Source of the DNA: Pedobacter sp. KBW06
Lineage (GTDB): Bacteria > Bacteroidota > Bacteroidia > Sphingobacteriales > Sphingobacteriaceae
Assembly (NCBI RefSeq): GCF_003852525.1
Contig: NZ_QAJL01000004.1
Span: 470,009-534,008 of the forward strand
Direction of reading: 5' to 3'
Length of the DNA stretch: 64,000 bases
The position numbers and the translations under genes are program-made. Positions 36,042 to 44,931 of the stretch are shown here, one piece after another (positions within the stretch are counted from its first letter, which is position 1; every line of letters starts with the position of its first letter). The notes below the pieces were generated by a model. It saw only the letters and a list, made by a program, of their open reading frames with translations. It was not told the DNA's origin and searched no databases.

Positions 36042-36130
36042 TAAGCCTTGTCTTTCATGGCACTTATGCCTAGAACGATCATACCATCAATGATGGCTAA
36101 CACTAAGATTACCCATTCGTAAAGCTGCAT
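36041..36130 (-). CDS. Possible 29-residue single-helix membrane peptide
   Basis: A short frame encodes MQLYEWVILVLAIIDGMI and then VLGISAMKDKA: one membrane helix with a charged end. Its stop codon touches the terminator arm, and it lies 41 bases downstream of the last gene of the SusCD/M60 locus. No recognisable family; coding capacity is unproven, but the helix-plus-basic-tail design is typical of real small membrane proteins. Confidence 0.35.
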   Translation of the reverse strand: MQLYEWVILVLAIIDGMIVLGISAMKDKA

Positions 36131-36171
36131 ATATTTTATTTTTTAATCATATAAAGCGGATGGACAATAGT

Positions 36172-37059
36172 TTATTGTCTTGCGTAGGCTTCAAAATTGC
36201 CAAGACAAGGATATGGAGAGCCCAATAACAACGTAATCTTAACATACCGGATGGCAGTTGCAGGACTAACAGCAAAAACCTGTTCGGTGGTTATTTTTGG
36301 ATTAAATGTCTTATCTGTTCCCCCCCCTATATTGGTAAAACCAATTCCATCTACGCTTCCTTCAATCTTAAATTGGGTAAAGCCCTGATTTCCGTCATTA
36401 TGCGCATTTAAACCCACCTTAGTAATCTTAATGGCCTGTTTCAGGTCAACAATTAACCAATGAGGGTAAGGATAAATTGGATCAAGATTATAATCTGACT
36501 GCCAAAAAGAAGGAGCTGAAGGGTTAGTGATACTTTTTATATCAACTGCATCCACAATATTCATAGCCCCATTTAGCTCTTCATCGGGGTTGTTAATTTC
36601 ACTAGATGCTGTAGCAGTCCATCCCGTTTTGGCTAGCTTAGCTTCTGGCTTTTGAACTGGCAACACCCCCATCAACCTTGTTGTCAACAGCTTACTTCCA
36701 GTATTTGAAATGGCAACGGAGAAGTTGGTCAGCTCAAAAATGGGAATCGTAACTGTACCATTTGCGGCCACATTATTGTCAACCAGTGTTTCCTTGTTAA
36801 TGCCATCAATTGTGTACTTAAATTTTAAGGTAACTGCTTTTTTCGAGGCATTTACCCATACAAACTTTGCGCCTTCCAATACCGGAAAAATCTCAATACT
36901 GGCAGCTACCGTTTGGTAATTAGGGTCCTCAGGAACCCCTACGGAAACCTCGGGAGCCTCAACCGCGGGGACTACCGGGTTCTTTTTACAAGCGGTAAAA
37001 AGGGCAATCAGTAATATACCCGTATAAACTCCTTTTATCTTAATCATTTTCATCTTCAT
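36172..37059 (-). CDS. Lipoprotein with C-terminal discoidin (F5/8 type C) domain
   Basis: The 295-residue protein has a lipoprotein signal ending LFTAC (Cys24). An N-terminal beta-rich domain (about residues 45-140) precedes a discoidin-like domain (about 145-295) with GWTATASSEINNPDEELNGAMNIVDA, FWQSDY, PHWLIVDLKQAIKITKVGL and AIRYVKITLLLG. Such domains often bind galactose- or GalNAc-type sugars (CBM32). It is the last gene of the locus and occupies the position where surface glycan-binding proteins are usually encoded. The N-terminal domain is not recognised. Confidence 0.85.
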   Translation of the reverse strand: MKMKMIKIKGVYTGILLIALFTACKKNPVVPAVEAPEVSVGVPEDPNYQTVAASIEIFPVLEGAKFVWVNASKKAVTLKFKYTIDGINKETLVDNNVAANGTVTIPIFELTNFSVAISNTGSKLLTTRLMGVLPVQKPEAKLAKTGWTATASSEINNPDEELNGAMNIVDAVDIKSITNPSAPSFWQSDYNLDPIYPYPHWLIVDLKQAIKITKVGLNAHNDGNQGFTQFKIEGSVDGIGFTNIGGGTDKTFNPKITTEQVFAVSPATAIRYVKITLLLGSPYPCLGNFEAYARQ

Positions 37060-37079
37060 TTAAATTTGTAAATGGGCAG

Positions 37080-38771
37080 TTATTTGATAAACTCGACTTC
37101 AAAATTTGAAATCCATGAAACTCCATCCAGTCCCCAGCCAGATATAACAGGCACTTTTAACCAATAAAAAGTAAGGGCAGTCACGTCAGCTCCAGTTGCG
37201 ATAACAGACAAAGTCCCATCGGTAATATTCTGAGGGCTCCTGCTAACAGGAATATCATTTCCTAAAGCATCCCAGGTACCGCTTCCCTTCATCAGAAAGT
37301 TATAACCTATCGGTGCCGTATTACTGATCACTGCACCTCCCCCGTCGTCAAGAGGCCAATAGCCAATCAGATTTGCATATTTCGGATGTTTAGTTACATC
37401 CTTTAGTGCGATGTTATCTTTAACCGTAGCCGCGTCCAAGGCAACGTTGAAGTATTCAATATCTGCCGCATAAAAATCCAGATTACTGCTGCCATCGATA
37501 TTTTTATGCCCGATAGTTAATGGACCAGTAGTGCTTAAATCTTTTGCTGCTGTAATATTTCCGGTAGCCACCTGTAAGCCATCCGTGTAAAGTGTAGCTG
37601 TTCTCACACCACCGCTAAGTTTTACGGTCACAGTAATGGTGTGCCATTTTCCATCAAAAACGGCATTTCCATTGATCTGATTTTTACCGGTTCCACCATT
37701 TGCAGAGCCACCAAAAATTACCGAATATTTTGTTCCGTCCTGCATCATTGTCCAGCCGGTAGTAGTTCCACCAGAAACGCCGGTACTTTTTGAGAAAAAG
37801 CCAGGATAAGAATTACCAACATTCGATTTAACCTGCAACTGCAGCGTAAAGTCCTTGTCTGTTCCGGCATTATACAACCCGTTGTCATTATTTACAGTGG
37901 CAAAAGTCGAGGTCCCTTTGAAGTGCATCGTATTAAACCCTTCTTTTGAAACCCCTTTTTCTTTGAAGCTTGGATTCGAGCAGATCAAAAACCCAGCCTT
38001 AGGATTACTTTCATCACCGCCCCGGTTAGTGGTCACAATAATCAGCCAATCTTCTTTAGTGTAATCTTTACGCTTTTTCAGCGCAGCGACCATCTCGCCA
38101 ACATAGCCATCTATTTTTTCAATGGCAGCTTTATAAGCGGGCGCATCCGCTGCAAATCCACCTGCTTTGCCAGCGGCTTTTACATCCCTAAAATCAACAA
38201 AGACCATTCTTGCATTGTTATTCTGCAGGATGTTGATCGCAGAATCTTTAACCAAAGCATCGGTAGCGTTTAAAATACGATGATCTGAGTGGATCACATA
38301 TTTATTTAACGCCGCGTCTGTTGTGATGGTAACCGTTTTAAACTCCGGCCTTACATCAAGCATTCTGGAGAAAACTGAAGGATAGTTGGTAATCACCGAA
38401 TGGTCGTCATCACCACCATTATGCGGAATATAGGTATCATCAGCGATTTTATGTTTTGCCGAAGACACACCGGTAAGCATACTTGCAATAGATCCACCAT
38501 CAGTAGGAACAGCATCTCTCAACGCCGTAAAGCTATATTTTCCTGTTTTAATCAGCGCGGCTATACTTGGAGGATTGATTGTTTTAATATCTGCACCTGC
38601 TGCCCCATCAATGTTTATAACCAGGACCTTCCTTGTGGCCAGCCCAGTTCCATTATCCCCGTACTCTTCAAACACCTGGGGTGGGTTTTCATATCTTTTA
38701 CAGGCATTAAAAACAGTTGCACTGATGATTAGGGCTCCCGTAAATAGCAATGTATTTTTTAGTTTCGTCAT
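37080..38771 (-). CDS. Lipoprotein with degenerate alkaline-phosphatase-fold domain and LamG domain
   Basis: The 563-residue protein is a lipoprotein (Cys24 in FNAC). Residues 48-270 resemble the type I phosphodiesterase/nucleotide pyrophosphatase fold: VLVINIDGAAG (Asp55), SIAALIKTGKYSFTALRDAVPTDGGSIASMLTGVSSAKHKI. The SDHG metal motif reads TNRGG and the usual GH motif reads GK, so most metal ligands are missing. Residues 300-480 form a LamG/concanavalin-like domain (GKWHTITVTVKLSGGVRTATLYTDG), and the C-terminus resembles what I recall as DUF4983. It is paralogous to the gene at 40723. A binding role is more likely than catalysis. Confidence 0.82.
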   Translation of the reverse strand: MTKLKNTLLFTGALIISATVFNACKRYENPPQVFEEYGDNGTGLATRKVLVINIDGAAGADIKTINPPSIAALIKTGKYSFTALRDAVPTDGGSIASMLTGVSSAKHKIADDTYIPHNGGDDDHSVITNYPSVFSRMLDVRPEFKTVTITTDAALNKYVIHSDHRILNATDALVKDSAINILQNNNARMVFVDFRDVKAAGKAGGFAADAPAYKAAIEKIDGYVGEMVAALKKRKDYTKEDWLIIVTTNRGGDESNPKAGFLICSNPSFKEKGVSKEGFNTMHFKGTSTFATVNNDNGLYNAGTDKDFTLQLQVKSNVGNSYPGFFSKSTGVSGGTTTGWTMMQDGTKYSVIFGGSANGGTGKNQINGNAVFDGKWHTITVTVKLSGGVRTATLYTDGLQVATGNITAAKDLSTTGPLTIGHKNIDGSSNLDFYAADIEYFNVALDAATVKDNIALKDVTKHPKYANLIGYWPLDDGGGAVISNTAPIGYNFLMKGSGTWDALGNDIPVSRSPQNITDGTLSVIATGADVTALTFYWLKVPVISGWGLDGVSWISNFEVEFIK

Positions 38772-38784
38772 GGTTTAGAATGCA

Positions 38785-40716
38785 TTAAGGTTGAATAATA
38801 TTAAGCTCGGCAAGAGCTGCATTGCTATTATTTGCCCAGTTGTTCTTAATTACAATTTTATAATATCTGTTCGCTATCGTTGCCGGGAAGTTGTAGTTGC
38901 TCCTTGCTCCTGCTGCACTTCCAATCTGGAAAGTTCCAATGCTCACCCAATCAGTATTGTTTTCACTTTTAAACACTTCAATATCTTTTGGAACCTGACC
39001 GCTACTTGATCTTGCGACAAAATACATGCCCTTAGCTGATTTAGAAGAACCTAAGTCTAAAAGCAAGGTATATGGCATCGTACCAAAAGGTGCTGAAGAC
39101 CAACGGGAATGCCAGAAAGTAACATTACTACCATCGATCATTGCAGAAGCCCGGCCATTTGTCGCACCTTCTCCAGTTAATTCCTCTGAACTGGTTGTAA
39201 TCTTAATTGGATCATATTTTTCCGTTCCGCCGGTTTTCGTTACCGGATTATAAGTCCATATTTTTTTATCCAGCAAGGGGAACATCTTTCCTATCCGGAT
39301 TGTAGATTGTGAACTTAGCGCGATGCCCCAGGATTCAAAGAAAGGTCTTAAATCTATCTTTGAGTATTCAGAAAAACGCTCATAAACAAAGTCGTGCTTG
39401 TCAAGATCTGTGTTTGAAAAACGCTGTGCATGCCTGGCTGCCGTATACAAATAAGGCATCGCATCGTAACCATAAATTCCAAAAATCTGAAGGAAAGGGA
39501 CCATCCTGGCAAATGGATCATTTATCGCGGCTACCGAACCGTCAAAATCCTTGGTCCCGGCAGTTGCAGCAAAAGCAAGAGCAGGTTTCAGCCAGTCCAC
39601 TCCATGCAGAAGCCCGAAATTCACGCCATTTCTGTTGGCTACCTTGAAATTGAAAAGATTATTGGTGGTTTCACCCAGCGTGCTCCAGCTCCACATAGAA
39701 ATCTGCTGACAATTGTGTCCAAATTCGTGGTAAGTACCCCAGTTTGCACCATGTAACAACTGATCTATGCTAACAACGCTATTGAACCATTCGTCGTCCA
39801 TAGTCGCAACTACCGGCCAGCCGTTATGTCCATATCCTACCGAAGGTTGAATATCCAGCACCTCTCTCCAGGCTCCCTGAGGACTCCTGTCTCTGTCATC
39901 GGCCGGATTATCAGAAAGGCCCATCCATTTATTGTAATCAAGCTCAAAAACATCGTTCCATGCGGTCATCAAAGCTGTCGGATCGGTTAAAGGTTTAGCT
40001 GAAGCAAAATTTCTGATCAGAAAATCCCTTGGAATGAGAAAAACAATACGTTTACTACGCATTTCCAGCCATGGAACGGTAGATGCTTTCACTTCTTTAA
40101 TCCAAGCATCATTGATGCTTTGTCCCAGCACAAAATCAGGAGATTTTACAGCTCCTGTAATGGAAAACTCAATCGGTTGCGGGATACCGAAAGCAGCGTT
40201 GATATAAATGGTTCCTCCATACAAGTTTCTAACATAATTGTCTCCGGGATACAGCTGTTTGTGCATCACAATGATCGGGTCCCGCTTTAAATTTAACTGA
40301 CCGGTAAGGTTATCCGTATGCCCCCCTACCTGTACACTTAAACCGTTAACACCTGCTGGAACAACAATTTTGATCAACTCTCCGGCAGGGGCGTAAAATC
40401 CTGTGCTGAACTGAGGAAATGGTGCAGACTGTATCCGCAGCAGGTAGGAATTGGATGCTGAAAAATTTAGGTCCAGCGTAAATCTGACATCTTTTACTCT
40501 TGGTTCAGTTGCTTCAACCATACCTGGAAAAATACGTGCTCTGGAATAAAGTGACCGGTCTACAACGGCCATTGCGGTATCTACAGTCTGCTGACTTTCT
40601 GCAGTACTTGGTTTATTAACACCATCATCAAAACTGTAACGGTATTTTTTGCACGAGGCCAAAGTAAGTACACCTACAAATGCCAGTATTGTATTAGAAA
40701 AAATAGTACTTTTCAT
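38785..40716 (-). CDS. M60 family (enhancin-like) zinc metallopeptidase lipoprotein with discoidin domain
   Basis: The 643-residue lipoprotein (Cys22 in LASC) carries a peptidase M60 domain. The zinc site HEFGH is at residues 330-334 and the downstream Glu at 349 sits in LGETTNNLF, as in the family's gluzincin pattern. The C-terminal 130 residues form an F5/8 type C domain (ASAMIDGSNVTFWHSRW, YTLLLDLGSSKSAKGMYFVARSS). M60 peptidases cleave mucin-like or other glycosylated proteins, sometimes requiring the glycan for recognition. The active site is intact, which makes this the clearest catalytic gene of the locus. Paralogous phosphatase-fold lipoproteins flank it. Confidence 0.92.
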   Translation of the reverse strand: MKSTIFSNTILAFVGVLTLASCKKYRYSFDDGVNKPSTAESQQTVDTAMAVVDRSLYSRARIFPGMVEATEPRVKDVRFTLDLNFSASNSYLLRIQSAPFPQFSTGFYAPAGELIKIVVPAGVNGLSVQVGGHTDNLTGQLNLKRDPIIVMHKQLYPGDNYVRNLYGGTIYINAAFGIPQPIEFSITGAVKSPDFVLGQSINDAWIKEVKASTVPWLEMRSKRIVFLIPRDFLIRNFASAKPLTDPTALMTAWNDVFELDYNKWMGLSDNPADDRDRSPQGAWREVLDIQPSVGYGHNGWPVVATMDDEWFNSVVSIDQLLHGANWGTYHEFGHNCQQISMWSWSTLGETTNNLFNFKVANRNGVNFGLLHGVDWLKPALAFAATAGTKDFDGSVAAINDPFARMVPFLQIFGIYGYDAMPYLYTAARHAQRFSNTDLDKHDFVYERFSEYSKIDLRPFFESWGIALSSQSTIRIGKMFPLLDKKIWTYNPVTKTGGTEKYDPIKITTSSEELTGEGATNGRASAMIDGSNVTFWHSRWSSAPFGTMPYTLLLDLGSSKSAKGMYFVARSSSGQVPKDIEVFKSENNTDWVSIGTFQIGSAAGARSNYNFPATIANRYYKIVIKNNWANNSNAALAELNIIQP

Positions 40717-40722
40717 ATCTGG

Positions 40723-42438
40723 TTAAGGTTTAATATCTGAATAAATAGGGTTCCAGGCTTTACCATCAAGATTCCAGGAAAGTGGGATAGAAATTCCCAG
40801 CCACTGGTACAGCTCGAATGGTATATCGACATTGTTGGGAACCAATCTGAAATAAGAATCGTTAATTTCCGGACACAATAACGATCCTGCATCACTAAAA
40901 TTCTCCCATACCGGACTACCACCCATCAATAAATCCTTTCCTTTTCCACTGATATCTTTTATTGTGGTACCAGTACCTTCGTTCAATGGCCAGTATCCAA
41001 TAAGATTCCCATAATGTGGATTTGTCGGGGCAACAATGGTCTTACAACTGTAATTGCTGATCTCCTGTGAAGTTAAGGCAACATTGTAAACCTGTAAACT
41101 ATTAACAAGCACGTTCGCACTTGTATTTCCATCTCCTGCATTATAACCAATCTTGAATGGAGCCGTATTGTTCATGTTATTGGTACTCATGTCTCTTTCC
41201 GTATTTAATACTCCGTCCGTATACACACGCACCTTCTTATTGGTACCATCAAAAACTGCGGTAAGCTTATGCCATTTGCCATCGGAAACTACGCCTCCCT
41301 GTGCCTGATTGGCAACGGAAGAATTAAGGGTCCACTTATCGAACTCCAAAAACATATTCCACCCGGCACCAGTAAAACTGGCGGCGCGTTTAGATAAAAA
41401 TGTAGGGTAGATGTATGACCCTTCTTTACTTTTAATTAGCAGTTCTATCGTATAATTTCCATTCACACCAAAGTTATAGGCATTTACATCTGTAACAATT
41501 GCCGTAGGCCGTTCCGTATAATTAAATTGTACGCTTGCCCCCACATAAGGAATCTGGTCAGAGTTAGGCTTAGGAATAAATAAAGTACTAAAACGAGGGT
41601 TATAGAATATCACAAAATTGTTCCTGGTTTGGTCTCCGTACTGAGTAAGGTCTGTACTGGCTGGATCTGCTGTAATTACCCCCCCCTTATTTGAAGCAAT
41701 TACCACCAGCCAGTTCTCGTTTGAGAAAGTCTTTCTGCTGCTTAATGCCGCCATGATCTCTCCTATGTAATTGTCGATCTGAAGAATGGCATTTGCATAT
41801 TCCGGTGTATAGGTTTCGTAGTTTGAAGCCTTTGCTGCTAATTCTGCACTATGGAATTGACCAACAACAAGAGCAGCGTCCCCATTCATTAACTCCTCCT
41901 TAACGGCGTTCTTAACAGATACATCATTATTTTCGAAATTCTGACGAACGGTTGCATCTGCTGAAAAATTAGCATTAAATGCGCCTGAAGCTGCTATAGA
42001 AATCGTTCTTAATTTAGCGTTAGCTTGCTTTAAGCGGGTAAATACACTTGGATACGCTGTAAGCTTATTACCCGCAAAATCTTCAGAAATGACCCCATGT
42101 TTATCACTACCAACACCTGTAATCATACTTGCCCAGGCACCGGCATTTGTCATGGTATTTTTATTGTAATCATTTAAAGCATCCAATGCATAAATGGAAT
42201 TTTTAGTAATTCTTGCAATATTAGGAGGGTTAATACTCTTTATTGCCCTTCCTCTTGCACCATCTACTATGATATACAATACTTTTCTTGTTTTAGCGCT
42301 AATACCCACTGTATCATTACCGGAGGCATCTTTTAAACGGCTTGGAAAATCTTTATTACATGCCGATATCGCGGCAATGAACAATACAGTAGCTGCAATT
42401 GCTGTAAATCGATTAATATTTGTAGTTATCTTGTTCAT
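40723..42438 (-). CDS. Lipoprotein with degenerate alkaline-phosphatase-fold domain and LamG domain (paralogue)
   Basis: The 571-residue protein has the same plan as the gene at 37080: a lipobox-like end ISAC (Cys27), a phosphodiesterase-like fold (VLYIIVDGARGRAIKSINPPNIARI, TMTNAGAWASMITGVGSDKHGV), then LamG (DGKWHKLTAVFDGTNKKVRVYTDG) and a C-terminal segment (LIGYWPLNEGTGTTIKDISGKGKDLLM). The SDHG position reads SNKGG and the GH position AK, so catalytic metals are probably not bound. It lies 6 bases upstream of the M60 gene in the same direction. Confidence 0.82.
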   Translation of the reverse strand: MNKITTNINRFTAIAATVLFIAAISACNKDFPSRLKDASGNDTVGISAKTRKVLYIIVDGARGRAIKSINPPNIARITKNSIYALDALNDYNKNTMTNAGAWASMITGVGSDKHGVISEDFAGNKLTAYPSVFTRLKQANAKLRTISIAASGAFNANFSADATVRQNFENNDVSVKNAVKEELMNGDAALVVGQFHSAELAAKASNYETYTPEYANAILQIDNYIGEIMAALSSRKTFSNENWLVVIASNKGGVITADPASTDLTQYGDQTRNNFVIFYNPRFSTLFIPKPNSDQIPYVGASVQFNYTERPTAIVTDVNAYNFGVNGNYTIELLIKSKEGSYIYPTFLSKRAASFTGAGWNMFLEFDKWTLNSSVANQAQGGVVSDGKWHKLTAVFDGTNKKVRVYTDGVLNTERDMSTNNMNNTAPFKIGYNAGDGNTSANVLVNSLQVYNVALTSQEISNYSCKTIVAPTNPHYGNLIGYWPLNEGTGTTIKDISGKGKDLLMGGSPVWENFSDAGSLLCPEINDSYFRLVPNNVDIPFELYQWLGISIPLSWNLDGKAWNPIYSDIKP

Positions 42439-42449
42439 GTCTGTTCTGT

Positions 42450-44093
42450 TTATGGTTTGATCTCTACCCGTACTATATTTCCTACTCGTTTATTATCGAA
42501 TTTTGTGAAATCCCCGACCAGTAATACGGCAGGATAACCTAATGTAGAAGTGGTTTGGATCATTCTTGAAATCCGCCCCTGGAAAGCTCCGGTATTGTTA
42601 CAGCCTGGAGCTAAAGTTCCATCCTGACCAAGGATCATAAACCCTTGTCTCACCACGCCGCTATAGCCGCTAAAATCACCGGAAACAATCACTTTACCAT
42701 TATTCAACTGAGCAGCAAAGTTTGGAGCACCTCCAACCAGCTGACCAAACTTAAAGCTCTCGTCTACAGATCCATTTGAGTTTAACATCACCACGCCGTT
42801 GCTGGCTTTTCCATTGTAGCTCCTGAAACTCCCGGATAGTATAATTCTATTGGTTGTTTCATTGTAATTGATGGTAAATATGGCACCATCCGCACCCGTG
42901 CCTGAAGAAAAGGTCGGGTCGATACTTCCATCGACGTTAATCCTTACAATATTTTTTGCCGCAGTCCCGTTGAAAGTTGAAAAACTTCCAACTGCCACAA
43001 TTTTACCATCGCTTTGCATATAAGCACCGTAAATTGGTCCGTTTGTTCCTGCATAACTTTGTTTCTTAACAGGATCGAAATTATAGGCTGAATCCAGATC
43101 TCCGTTTTCTTTTAACTGAGCAATCTGAGCCATTCTGGTGATATCTATTACCTTGGCATCTTTAGTCGAACGCGGATAGAAATATTTTACATAAAAATCA
43201 AAACTTCCAAGCAGGATCGTCTTGTCACCCCTGACAAAACTCTTTGCAATACCTCCAAAGAAATTTCCGGCATTAATGCTACTGATCACCCCTCCATTAA
43301 AAGCAGGAACTGTGTCTAAACTCAAATCAGGCTTATTAGGTCTTGGGTTGATGAGCTCAACAGACATAGAATCAAGTGAACCATCGGCATTTAATCTGGC
43401 TACCCCGTTAGTTCCTGGTGTTTTATTGAATGAACTGAATGAGCCCGAGATCATGTATTTTCCGGAAGACAGACGGCTAATGTTTTGAATAGGTCCATCT
43501 GATCCTCCTCTGAAAAGGGAACTTTTATAGGCCCCATCATTAGCGATTTCAACGATTCTGTTGATAGGCGTAGAAGGAGCCTGGTTTTCAAAATTCGTAA
43601 ACCCGCCTACCAAAATGTAGCCCCCGGCAGAAGTCGCAACAATATCATTAATCACTGCGTTTGTTCCGTTCACGGCTTTGAAGCCCGGATCTATCGTCAC
43701 CTTACCCTGTACGGTAAATTTAGGTCCAAAGAAAGATTGGCCTTCCAACAAAAGTGTGGTACCACCAGTACTTGCGTTTTGTGGGATTTTCACGGTAATG
43801 GAGGTATCCGTTACATTAATAATATCGGCCTTAGTTTCATTAACAAGGAATTCCAGTTTCTCTTTAAACTTCATTACCCCCCGAACCTTAAAAGTAACTT
43901 CATCGCCCGGTGAGCCGGCACTCGGGTCGGCATCTGCTTCAGAAAACTTTACACCAAGTGCTTCTTTTCCCCCTTTGTAGGGGTCATCCCGGAAAACCTC
44001 CTGTTTTGAACAGGAACTGCCAATGCCCACAAAAAGCAATAAAGCGAGTTTTACGAGGCTGAGTCTTGTATATTTTATATTGATTAAAATCAT
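42450..44093 (-). CDS. Lipoprotein with IPT/TIG and delta-60-like repeats (DUF5008-like)
   Basis: This 547-residue lipoprotein has Cys28 in GSSC. The N-terminal part (about residues 55-135) is an IPT/TIG immunoglobulin-like domain (SAGSPGDEVTFKVRGVMKFKEKLEFLVN). The rest holds repeats of about 50-60 residues with motifs such as NADGSLD, NVDGSIDPTFSSGTGADGAIF and NSNGSVDESFKFG, the delta-60 pattern, predicting a propeller-like fold. I associate this plan with DUF5008. It sits after the second FAS1 gene, in the slot for surface-binding proteins. Ligand unknown. Confidence 0.8.
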   Translation of the reverse strand: MILINIKYTRLSLVKLALLLFVGIGSSCSKQEVFRDDPYKGGKEALGVKFSEADADPSAGSPGDEVTFKVRGVMKFKEKLEFLVNETKADIINVTDTSITVKIPQNASTGGTTLLLEGQSFFGPKFTVQGKVTIDPGFKAVNGTNAVINDIVATSAGGYILVGGFTNFENQAPSTPINRIVEIANDGAYKSSLFRGGSDGPIQNISRLSSGKYMISGSFSSFNKTPGTNGVARLNADGSLDSMSVELINPRPNKPDLSLDTVPAFNGGVISSINAGNFFGGIAKSFVRGDKTILLGSFDFYVKYFYPRSTKDAKVIDITRMAQIAQLKENGDLDSAYNFDPVKKQSYAGTNGPIYGAYMQSDGKIVAVGSFSTFNGTAAKNIVRINVDGSIDPTFSSGTGADGAIFTINYNETTNRIILSGSFRSYNGKASNGVVMLNSNGSVDESFKFGQLVGGAPNFAAQLNNGKVIVSGDFSGYSGVVRQGFMILGQDGTLAPGCNNTGAFQGRISRMIQTTSTLGYPAVLLVGDFTKFDNKRVGNIVRVEIKP

Positions 44094-44135
44094 AAGTCTT
44101 ATTAAAATAATCTTGTTTAACTGATATGAACAACC

Positions 44136-44867
44136 CTATTCATTTGCTTTCGAAATACCGGCTGACTTGGCTGAGGTGATAAACCGTTTCCTCTCGAAAT
44201 CAAGAGAATGCCCCTGATAACGAAGTACATGTATTACTCCATTTGTCGGCTGAATATCTGAAGTAGCAACCGGGGTATGAATTAACCCGATTTTGGGATT
44301 AGAAAAATCCGGAATAAAAGACAATATCAGCTGACGGTAGCCCACATACTTTATTCCATTTGCATTATTATATAACACCCCGATATTCATTGAACGCCCG
44401 CCATAGGAAGCATAGCCCTGTCCTTTAAAAGCAGCTAAATCCAGGGTATCGATCTGAGGGATATCTTTTAAGACATACGATCCTTTGAAGATGTACTTCG
44501 AAAAAACTTCCTTCCATACTTCGGGTTTAATCTGTGTTAATTTAGATACAGTATCCCTGCCATCACTTCTTAAATCCTCATTTAACCATTTCACAGCTTT
44601 GTGTATGCAGGAATTGGCGGGAGCAAAAAAAGTGATGTTCTCTTTTTCAAACACCTCATTCATTCCGGCTGCATCAATGGCCATTACCAGACTATCAAAG
44701 AGTACAGGCTTAGATTTAAGGTATTGCAGGATGGTACCATTGTATTTGGCGTTATGAACACCAGTATCCACAAAATAACTATCCTTCGAACAGGATAGGA
44801 GTATACAGCACATTACACTTAGTATAGCCGCACTTGTTTTAATTATCTTTAACATATCGTTTTTCAT
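44136..44867 (-). CDS. FAS1 (fasciclin) domain lipoprotein, second copy
   Basis: I chose the start MKNDMLKIIKTSAAIL (243 residues), since it opens a lipoprotein signal ending LLSC. The frame extends to 44924, but the extra residues lack a signal. A FAS1 domain follows: YNGTILQYLKSKPVLFDSLVMAIDAAGMNEVF, ITFFAPANSCIHKAV, and a late VIHVLRYQGHSL. FAS1 domains mediate adhesion to proteins or glycans. It is positioned after the second susD, mirroring the FAS1 gene after the first susD. Confidence 0.85.
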   Translation of the reverse strand: MKNDMLKIIKTSAAILSVMCCILLSCSKDSYFVDTGVHNAKYNGTILQYLKSKPVLFDSLVMAIDAAGMNEVFEKENITFFAPANSCIHKAVKWLNEDLRSDGRDTVSKLTQIKPEVWKEVFSKYIFKGSYVLKDIPQIDTLDLAAFKGQGYASYGGRSMNIGVLYNNANGIKYVGYRQLILSFIPDFSNPKIGLIHTPVATSDIQPTNGVIHVLRYQGHSLDFERKRFITSAKSAGISKANE

Positions 44868-44931
44868 CAAAATATATTTGTTTTTAACGGTTATGGAACC
44901 TGTATAAGCTGATACAGGTTTCATTCTAATA

